From JANNXQ01 sp031425095 (GTDB lineage Bacteria > Verrucomicrobiota > Verrucomicrobiia > Chthoniobacterales > Chthoniobacteraceae): DNA of 5,207 nucleotides. Numbering within the stretch: position 1 is the stretch's first letter; every line of letters begins with the position of its first letter. The translations under genes were made by a program, and so were the position numbers. The notes under the pieces were generated by a model. The model was not told the origin of the DNA, did not search any database, and saw nothing but the letters and a program-made list of their open reading frames with translations. Positions 1 through 4,473 of the stretch are shown piece by piece. Location: contig JANPIS010000443.1 of the NCBI GenBank assembly GCA_031425095.1, positions 1 through 5,207 on the forward strand, in the 5' to 3' direction.

Positions 1-85
1 TCAAGCCAGCGTGGTTTGTCTTCGAGTGCGGCTTGGAGAGGTAGCGCGGGACATCTACTGGCTCTGCTGGCGAGGGACTGAGTGG

Positions 86-112
86 GTACGGTGGGGCCGT
101 CTCGGGTTTTTT
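86..112 (+). terminator. Weak terminator-like hairpin and T-run upstream of the regulator
   Basis: A short inverted repeat, ACGG-TGGGG-CCGT (about 88-100), is followed after a few bases by six consecutive T residues (107-112). This resembles a weak intrinsic terminator for something to the left. The stem has only four base pairs and the T-run does not follow it directly, so the call is tentative. The rest of 1-110 shows no coding signal I can support. If the T-run does belong to a terminator, the TTG codon at 111 is a poor start for the regulator, which favours the ATG at 138. Confidence 0.2.
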
Positions 113-137
113 GTCATGCGCTCTCGTCTCTGATTTT

Positions 138-1331
138 ATGCCCGCCCGACGCCGCATCCCACGCGTGGCGCTACTGATCGAGACGACGCGCAGCTATACT
201 CGCGAATTGCTCGGCGGGGTGCGGCGCTACCTCGCGGAACATGGGGCATGGTCCACTTTCCTGGAGCTGCGGGCGCTGGAGTCTTCGCCGCCGGAGTGGC
301 TGCGCGGGTGGGATGGGGACGGGATTTTGACGCGCACTTTCACCCAGGAGATGTCGGACCTGATCGCGGCGACGGGGCTGCCGGCGGTGGAGTTGCGGTC
401 GACGAAGTTTGGTGGCGGCCGGCCTTCGGCAGGGATGGATAATCGGTTCATCGGGCGGATGGTGGCGGAGCATTTTCAGGAGCGGGGCTATCGACATTTT
501 GCGGCTTACAGTCTGCACACGGAGCATTTCTTTGTGGAGCGGGTGCGGAATTTCGCCACGACAGTGGAGGGCTACGGAGCGCGCTGTGCGCGGCTGCCGG
601 AGACGGGGTCGGATCGGGCGGCGGATTGGGAAAAAAGTCAGGCGCGGCTGGTGGCGTGGCTGAAGGAACTGCCGAAGCCGGTCGGGATCTTTGCGGCAAA
701 TGATCAGCTGGGGGTGCGGCTGCTGGAGGCGTGCCGGCGCCTGGGTGTGGCGGTGCCGGAGGAGGTGGCGGTGGTGGGGGCGGAGAATGAGGAGACGCTG
801 TGCTCCTTCGCGACGCCGCCGCTGACGAGCGTGCGCTTCGACGGGGCTGCGGTGGGCTATGCGGCGGCGGGGATGCTGGACAAGCTCATGCAAGGAAAGA
901 GGGTGCGGCCGCGGGAGGTGCTGGTGCCGCCGCGGGGGATCGTCGTGCGGAGTTCGTCGGATGAGTATGTGATCCATGATCCGCTGGTGGCGCGCGCCGC
1001 GCGATTGATTCGCGAAGCGGTGAGCACCGGGCTGAACGTGGATGCGCTGTGCCGGCGGCTCAAGGCGTCGCGGAGCACGCTGGATCGGCGGATGAAGTCG
1101 GCCCTGCAGCGTTCGCCGAAGGAGGAGATCCTGCGGGTGCGGTTCCGGGAGGTGGAGCGGCTGCTGCGGGAGACGGATCTGACGATCGAGACGATCGCGG
1201 CGCAGACGGGGTTTGCGCACAGTCACTACTTGCAGGCGGCCTTCAAGGAAGCGCGGGGGCAGACGCCGGGGGAGTTTCGGCGGGGCGGAGCTTCTCGACG
1301 CGAGCGGAATTGCCGGACGGACTTCGGCTGA
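138..1331 (+). CDS. XylR-type transcriptional regulator (LacI-like sensor domain fused to AraC DNA-binding domain)
   Basis: This is a cytoplasmic DNA-binding regulator of 397 residues, close to the 392 of E. coli XylR. The N-terminal part (about 9-275) reads as a LacI/periplasmic-binding-like sensor: an opening RVALLIETTRSY strand and helix, then FAANDQLGVRLLEACRRLG, a VPEEVAVVGAENEE segment and PPLTSVRFD, in the order seen in XylR-like proteins. The C-terminal part (about 285-385) is a two-helix-turn-helix AraC domain: a first HTH around VDALCRRLKASRSTLDRRMK and a second around TIETIAAQTGFAHSHYLQAAFKE, ending TPGEFRR. The ATG at 138 is preferred; an in-frame TTG at 111 would add nine residues of no family character and lies in a T-run. 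Neither start has a clear Shine-Dalgarno. Such proteins usually activate sugar-use genes on binding a pentose or other sugar; the ligand cannot be read here. Leu codons are mostly CTG, unlike the decarboxylase downstream. Family is secure; ligand and targets are unknown. Confidence 0.9.
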   Translation: MPARRRIPRVALLIETTRSYTRELLGGVRRYLAEHGAWSTFLELRALESSPPEWLRGWDGDGILTRTFTQEMSDLIAATGLPAVELRSTKFGGGRPSAGMDNRFIGRMVAEHFQERGYRHFAAYSLHTEHFFVERVRNFATTVEGYGARCARLPETGSDRAADWEKSQARLVAWLKELPKPVGIFAANDQLGVRLLEACRRLGVAVPEEVAVVGAENEETLCSFATPPLTSVRFDGAAVGYAAAGMLDKLMQGKRVRPREVLVPPRGIVVRSSSDEYVIHDPLVARAARLIREAVSTGLNVDALCRRLKASRSTLDRRMKSALQRSPKEEILRVRFREVERLLRETDLTIETIAAQTGFAHSHYLQAAFKEARGQTPGEFRRGGASRRERNCRTDFG

Positions 1332-1334
1332 GGT

Positions 1335-1338
1335 AGGA
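1335..1338 (+). promoter_or_regulatory. Probable ribosome binding site for the repeat protein
   Basis: AGGA sits ten bases before the ATG at 1349, with a further GAGG just upstream (1330-1333) overlapping the regulator's stop codon. Spacing is slightly long but workable. It supports the 1349 start, and the 17-base gap after the regulator suggests the two genes could be co-transcribed. Confidence 0.4.
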
Positions 1339-1348
1339 TCCCGGTATT

Positions 1349-1711
1349 ATGAATCTCTCTCCGCTCACTTTCTCCGCGCTGCTTGCCCTCGGACCTGTGA
1401 CCACTGGGATGGCGGAGCCCTTCGTCCTGTCAGTGGGCCGCGCAGATGCGCCTCAGCCCAGTTCGGCAGCAGCGGCCGCAAGCATTCGCACTCGGCTGCG
1501 CCCGCTCCCGGTTCTTCCGCAGCCGAATCAGCTCGTGGCGCCCTTGTCGGGGGAAATCATTCCTCCGCGAACCGGCGAGATCGTAGCGCCTCTGCCGGGC
1601 GAAATCGTGCGATCGTTGCCGGGGCAGATGGTGCGGGCGCTCCCGGGGGCCATCGTCCAGCCCCTGCCGGGCGAGATTGTGGCGCCGCTGCCAGGGCAAA
1701 TCGTCCGCTGA
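1349..1711 (+). CDS. Small, probably exported protein with seven tandem octapeptide repeats; family unknown
   Basis: I do not recognise this 120-residue protein. Residues 1-22 look like a signal peptide: a hydrophobic run from about S4 to T18, then T-G-M-A before a likely cut at A22/E23. The n-region carries no Lys or Arg, which makes it a weak signal. Residues 23-61 are low complexity, rich in Ala, Ser, Pro and Arg, including RPLPVLPQPNQ. Residues 62-117 are seven exact-length octapeptides: LVAPLSGE, IIPPRTGE, IVAPLPGE, IVRSLPGQ, MVRALPGA, IVQPLPGE, IVAPLPGQ, then a partial IVR and the stop. The consensus is [I/L]-V-x-P-L-P-G-[E/Q]. Repeat copies differ mostly at silent positions, which argues for translation in this frame. 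It starts 17 bases after the regulator, with an AGGA upstream. The regular hydrophobic/Pro-Gly period suggests short strands and turns, perhaps a fibrous or surface-binding element; that is inference. Reality as a gene is likely, function unknown. Confidence 0.6.
   Translation: MNLSPLTFSALLALGPVTTGMAEPFVLSVGRADAPQPSSAAAAASIRTRLRPLPVLPQPNQLVAPLSGEIIPPRTGEIVAPLPGEIVRSLPGQMVRALPGAIVQPLPGEIVAPLPGQIVR
1532..1699 (+). repeat. Seven tandem 24-bp coding repeats (octapeptide array)
   Basis: There are seven consecutive 24-base units starting at 1532, 1556, 1580, 1604, 1628, 1652 and 1676, with nine further bases of an eighth unit up to 1708. The units keep a common protein pattern (hydrophobic, Val, x, Pro, Leu, Pro, Gly, Glu/Gln), but their DNA has diverged. 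Units three and seven differ at six bases; five are silent and one changes Glu to Gln. This is old, protein-level repetition rather than a recent slippage array. Confidence 0.85.
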
Positions 1712-1757
1712 AGCCAGCAGGGTAGAAGCGCTTGCGTGGCCACCGCCGGATGTGGGC

Positions 1758-1786
1758 TTGGCGACGGCACGGCTCGTGCATATAGA
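1758..1786 (+). promoter_or_regulatory. Candidate sigma-70-type promoter for the UDP-glucuronate decarboxylase, with inverted repeat in its spacer
   Basis: TTGGCG (1758-1763) and TATAGA (1781-1786) each match the -35 and -10 consensus at four of six positions and are exactly 17 bases apart. A perfect inverted repeat, GCACG-GCT-CGTGC (1767-1779), fills most of the spacer and could be an operator. Transcription would begin around 1792-1795, at or just before the ATG at 1796, implying a leaderless or nearly leaderless message. That fits the absence of any Shine-Dalgarno before 1796. All of this is by eye; short matches of this kind arise by chance. Confidence 0.35.
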
Positions 1787-1795
1787 CCTGCGCCT

Positions 1796-2752
1796 ATGTT
1801 TAAACGCTCGTCTTCCTCGCCCATCACCGTGGTCACCGGCGGCGCCGGATTTCTCGGCTCGCACCTCACGGACCGCCTCCTCGCCGAAGGGCATCGCGTC
1901 ATCGGGATCGACAATTTCATCACCGGCAACGTCGCGAACATCGAGCACCTCGCGGGCAACGAGCGCTACCGCTTCATCAAGCACGACGTCTCGAATTTCA
2001 TCTTCGTGCCCGACGATGTGGACTTCGTCTTTCACTTTGCCTCTCCGGCCTCGCCGATCGACTACCTCGAGCATCCGATCCCGACGCTGAAAGTCGGCGC
2101 CCTCGGCACGCACAATACCCTCGGTCTCGCGAAGGATAAGAAGGCCGGCTATCTGCTCGCCTCGACCAGCGAATGCTACGGCGACCCGCTCGTGCATCCG
2201 CAGAAGGAAGATTACTGGGGCAACGTGAACCCGATCGGGCCGCGCGGCGTGTACGATGAGGCGAAGCGTTTCGCCGAGGCCATGACGATGGCCTATTACC
2301 GCTTCCACAACGTGAACGCGCACATCGTCCGCATCTTCAATACGTACGGTCCGCGGATGCGGCTGCGGGATGGACGCGTGGTGCCTGCCTTCATCGGCCA
2401 GGCGCTCACCAATCAGCCGCTCACGATCTTCGGCGACGGCTCCCAGACGCGCTCCTTCTGCTACTGTTCGGATCTCATCGACGGCATCTACAAGCTCTCG
2501 CAATCCGACTTCCACGAGCCCGTGAACATCGGCAACCCGCGCGAGATGACGATCAAGGAATTCGCCGAGCAGATCCAGCGCATCACCGGCACCAAGTCGC
2601 AGATCGAATACAAGCCGCTGCCCGTCGATGATCCGAAAGTGCGGCAGCCCGACATCACGCGGGCGAAAAAGATTCTTGGGTGGGAGCCGAAGGTGGACTT
2701 CGACGAAGGCATCCGGAAGACGATTGAGTACTTCAGCACGCGGCTGGAGTAG
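1796..2752 (+). CDS. uxs: UDP-glucuronate decarboxylase (UDP-xylose synthase)
   Basis: This cytoplasmic NAD-dependent enzyme converts UDP-glucuronate to UDP-xylose and CO2 through a 4-keto intermediate, supplying xylose for polysaccharide or glycan synthesis. It has 318 residues, the usual bacterial UXS length. It is an extended short-chain dehydrogenase: Rossmann motif GGAGFLG at 15-21 with D39 after the second strand for NAD ribose; STSECYGDP at 123-131, giving S125 and E126; the catalytic YDEAK with Y153 and K157; and R219 in GDGSQTRSFCY. These match the S/E/Y/K/R set known from UXS and the ArnA decarboxylase domain. The stretch EDYWGNVNPIGPR (138-150) before the catalytic Tyr is a UXS hallmark that separates it from UDP-glucose epimerases. 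An in-frame GTG at 1736 would add twenty residues of no family character; the ATG at 1796 places the Rossmann motif normally. Leu codons are mainly CTC. No key residue is missing, so it should be active. Confidence 0.95.
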   Translation: MFKRSSSSPITVVTGGAGFLGSHLTDRLLAEGHRVIGIDNFITGNVANIEHLAGNERYRFIKHDVSNFIFVPDDVDFVFHFASPASPIDYLEHPIPTLKVGALGTHNTLGLAKDKKAGYLLASTSECYGDPLVHPQKEDYWGNVNPIGPRGVYDEAKRFAEAMTMAYYRFHNVNAHIVRIFNTYGPRMRLRDGRVVPAFIGQALTNQPLTIFGDGSQTRSFCYCSDLIDGIYKLSQSDFHEPVNIGNPREMTIKEFAEQIQRITGTKSQIEYKPLPVDDPKVRQPDITRAKKILGWEPKVDFDEGIRKTIEYFSTRLE

Positions 2753-2760
2753 GCGGCGGG

Positions 2761-2804
2761 CGGCAAATTGAGGTTCACGCGGCGGCGATACTCCGCCATT
2801 GCCG
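2761..2804. terminator. Nested hairpin after the decarboxylase stop
   Basis: An outer stem pairs CGGCAA (2761-2766) with TTGCCG (2799-2804), enclosing an inner stem of GGCGG (2781-2785) with CCGCC (2793-2797) around a seven-base loop. It lies just past the decarboxylase stop. No T-run follows on either strand, so it is not a standard intrinsic terminator; it could act as an mRNA 3' end structure or may be a product of GC-rich composition. Confidence 0.25.
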
Positions 2805-2808
2805 ACTC

Positions 2809-2922
2809 CTATTCCGTTGGCGCGACGATTTCCACCAGCGGCGCATTCGGCGGCGCGCTGGAGAAACACGAACCGTCATCGATGTTGGCGAATCGGCAGG
2901 CATGGACTCCGAGCAAAGGCAT
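2809..2922 (-). CDS. Doubtful small open reading frame, 37 residues
   Basis: An ATG at 2922 opens a 37-residue frame ending at a TAG (2811-2809). The product has a neutral, protein-like composition, including NIDDGSC and a tail VEIVAPTE, unlike the very basic or proline-rich shadows common in this DNA. AGGAAG lies upstream, but at about 13-18 bases it is too far to be a convincing ribosome site. The frame overlaps the hairpin at 2835-2861. I do not recognise it, and chance is a real explanation. Confidence 0.12.
   Translation of the reverse strand: MPLLGVHACRFANIDDGSCFSSAPPNAPLVEIVAPTE
2835..2861. terminator. GC-rich hairpin in the convergent gap
   Basis: CCAGCG (2835-2840) pairs with CGCTGG (2856-2861). 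Past a one-base bulge, CGC (2842-2844) can pair with GCG (2853-2855), giving about nine pairs. It sits midway between the two convergent genes, where a bidirectional terminator would be expected. No T-run follows on either strand, so termination is uncertain. Confidence 0.3.
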
Positions 2923-2988
2923 CCGGCGATTTCTTCTTCCTACTCGCGCACGATGAGCTTGGGATCGGCGTGTGCGGGATCGTTTGCA

Positions 2989-4413
2989 TCAAAGCTCGAG
3001 GACGTCGCCCTGCCCGGGAAGCACGGTCTTGATGCGGTGGCGACGCTGGATGAGCGCGGCCAGCGGCTCGCGACCGCGCGCTTCACCGTGGGTGAGGACG
3101 ACCCTGAGCTCGCCGGAAGTGAGATGGCCGAGCCACTGCATTAGCTCGGTCTGGCCGGCGTGGGCGCTGAAGCCGTTGAGCGTCTTGATCTGCGCGCACA
3201 CGGCGATCTGCTCGCCGAAAATCCGCACGGACTTGGCCCCGTCCACCAACAGCCGCCCGAGCGAGCCGGCGACCTGATAGCCGACGATCATCACCACGGT
3301 CTCCGGCTTCCAAAGTCCGTGCTTGAGGTGATGCAGGATGCGCCCGCCGGTACACATGCCCGCGCCGGCCATGATGAGGCACGGGCCGGGCGCGTCGTTC
3401 AGTGCCATGGAATCCTGGGGCGACGGCGTGGGCTTCACGTAGTGGTGGTGCCGGGCGATCTCGCTGGCGCGCTCCAGGGCGCGGGTTTCGTCGTCGAGAA
3501 GGTCGGGGTGGCTGCGGTAAATGCGCGACGCCTCGATGGCCATCGGGCTGTCGAGATAGACGGGGAACGGCTTCACCACGCCGGCGCTGAAGAGTTCGTC
3601 GAGGTGAAACAGAATCTGCTGCGTGCGCCCCACTGCAAAGGCGGGCACAAGGATGCGCGCCTTCGTCCGCACGACCTGCTCGATGATGCAACGGAACTCG
3701 GCCAGCGTCTCGGCAAGCGTGCGATGATCGCGGTCGCCGTAGGTGGATTCGAGAAAGACGAGATCGGCCCGGTGCAGCGGCACCGCGTCGCGGATGAGCG
3801 CCATCCCGGACGGCCCGAGGTCGCCGGAGAAGAGGATCGTTTTCCGAGTCCCGCCGGTCTCGATGCCGAGCTCAATGCTGGCCGAGCCGAGCATGTGCCC
3901 CGCCTCTACGAAGCGCGCGCTGACTCTGGCGGCGACCTCGATGGGCGCGTCGAACGCCACCGCGCGAAAGCGTTCCATCGTCCGCTCGACCTGCGCCGCA
4001 TCGTAGAGCGGTTCGACCGGCGCCTTGCCCGCCCGTGCGCGTTTGCGGTTCGTGCGCTCGGCATCAAAGGACTGGATCTTTGCCGAGTCGCGCAGGATGA
4101 GCCCCGCCAGCTCGCGCGTGGCTCCGGTTGCAAAAATTGCGCCAGCGTAGCCACCCTTGATGAGCAGCGGCAGCCGCCCGGTGTGATCGAGGTGCGCGTG
4201 GGTGACGAGCACCGCATCGAGCCGGTGCGGCTCCAGCCCGGCGGGAATCACGTTCTTCGCCTCGGCGCGCGCGCTGCCTTGAAAAAGGCCGAAATCCACG
4301 AGTACCCGCACGCCGCCGGTTTCGACGAGATAAGCGGACCCGGTCACTTCACCCGCGGCGCCGTGCAGAGTGATCTTGATCGGGTCGGGCCTGGATTTCC
4401 GATGCGATTTCAT
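2989..4413 (-). CDS. MBL-fold/beta-CASP metallo-hydrolase, probable RNA-processing nuclease (CPSF-73/TTHA0252-like)
   Basis: The 474-residue protein has the full layout of a two-zinc beta-CASP nuclease. The metallo-beta-lactamase part carries motif 1 D40 (LVDFGLFQG), motif 2 H72/H74/D76/H77 (THAHLDHTG), motif 3 H173 (EAGHMLGSA) and motif 4 D198 (FSGDLG). The beta-CASP insertion starts near E222 in LESTYGDR and includes PAFAVGRTQQIL (257-268) and GAGMCTGGRI (350-359). The C-terminal RMMBL part has motif B H418 (FSAHAG) and motif C H442 (THGE). All metal ligands are present, so it should be an active phosphodiesterase; relatives cut RNA endonucleolytically and some also degrade 5' to 3'. No signal peptide, so cytoplasmic. 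The ATG at 4413 suits the family N-terminus; no Shine-Dalgarno is visible. It follows the ATPase by 60 bases in the same direction. After its TGA, one-base deletion would extend the protein by 16 plausible residues. Family is secure; RNA target unknown. Confidence 0.93.
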   Translation of the reverse strand: MKSHRKSRPDPIKITLHGAAGEVTGSAYLVETGGVRVLVDFGLFQGSARAEAKNVIPAGLEPHRLDAVLVTHAHLDHTGRLPLLIKGGYAGAIFATGATRELAGLILRDSAKIQSFDAERTNRKRARAGKAPVEPLYDAAQVERTMERFRAVAFDAPIEVAARVSARFVEAGHMLGSASIELGIETGGTRKTILFSGDLGPSGMALIRDAVPLHRADLVFLESTYGDRDHRTLAETLAEFRCIIEQVVRTKARILVPAFAVGRTQQILFHLDELFSAGVVKPFPVYLDSPMAIEASRIYRSHPDLLDDETRALERASEIARHHHYVKPTPSPQDSMALNDAPGPCLIMAGAGMCTGGRILHHLKHGLWKPETVVMIVGYQVAGSLGRLLVDGAKSVRIFGEQIAVCAQIKTLNGFSAHAGQTELMQWLGHLTSGELRVVLTHGEARGREPLAALIQRRHRIKTVLPGQGDVLEL

Positions 4414-4430
4414 AGTGGAGTGAGGGGAGA

Positions 4431-4448
4431 CGAGATCCGCCGGTCTCG
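4431..4448. other. Short inverted repeat between ATPase and metallo-hydrolase genes
   Basis: CGAGA (4431-4435) pairs with TCTCG (4444-4448) across an eight-base loop. It lies in the 60-base spacer between the two minus-strand genes. It lacks a T-run, so read-through is plausible; it could be an intercistronic processing structure or chance. Confidence 0.2.
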
Positions 4449-4473
4449 AGTTGGAGGAGTTCGTTGGGGAAAT

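Larger units (their letters stand above)
2753..2988. other. Convergent intergenic gap between decarboxylase and metallo-hydrolase
   Basis: This 236-base gap separates two genes that converge. It begins with a G/C-rich run directly after the decarboxylase stop and contains two hairpins, listed separately. No family-like protein is encoded across it. On the minus strand, the part nearest the metallo-hydrolase (2940-2990) reads as a plausible C-terminal tail for that protein but in a shifted frame. A 37-codon minus-strand open frame lies at 2809-2922. Confidence 0.6.

Noticed and set aside
111..139. TTGTCA (111-116) and TTTTAT (134-139), spaced 17, as a promoter for the regulator
   Set aside because: Transcription would start near 147, after the ATG at 138 and inside the conserved N-terminus, so it cannot serve this gene as annotated.
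171..1226. 351-codon open frame on the minus strand opposite the regulator
   Set aside because: The product is an Arg/Pro/His/Leu-rich string typical of the antisense of high-GC genes, and the plus strand encodes an unmistakable XylR-type protein.
1532..1708. 24-base units as a CRISPR array or integration-type DNA repeat
   Set aside because: There are no spacers, the units are directly adjacent, and their DNA has diverged while the protein pattern holds.
1213..1725. 170-codon plus-strand frame overlapping the regulator's end and all of the repeat protein
   Set aside because: It has no signal or domain pattern and reads as Ala/Gly/Arg/Ser low complexity. The frame starting at 1349 shows a signal-like start, exact octapeptides and silent divergence between units.
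1736..1795. In-frame GTG extension of the decarboxylase by twenty residues
   Set aside because: The extra residues have no family resemblance, the stretch overlaps the candidate promoter, and the ATG at 1796 gives the usual short lead to the Rossmann motif.
1430..2869. 479-codon open frame on the minus strand opposite the decarboxylase and the repeat protein
   Set aside because: It mirrors a clear UDP-glucuronate decarboxylase on the plus strand. Its product is rich in Arg, Asp, Val and His with no domain pattern, as expected from the complement of C-ending, GC-rich codons.
2876..2989. 37-codon minus-strand frame whose ATG overlaps the metallo-hydrolase stop (TGATG)
   Set aside because: The stop-start overlap suggests translational coupling, but the product is Ser/Pro/Arg/Lys-rich with no recognisable pattern. 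The alternative frame across the same bases reads better as a tail of the metallo-hydrolase.
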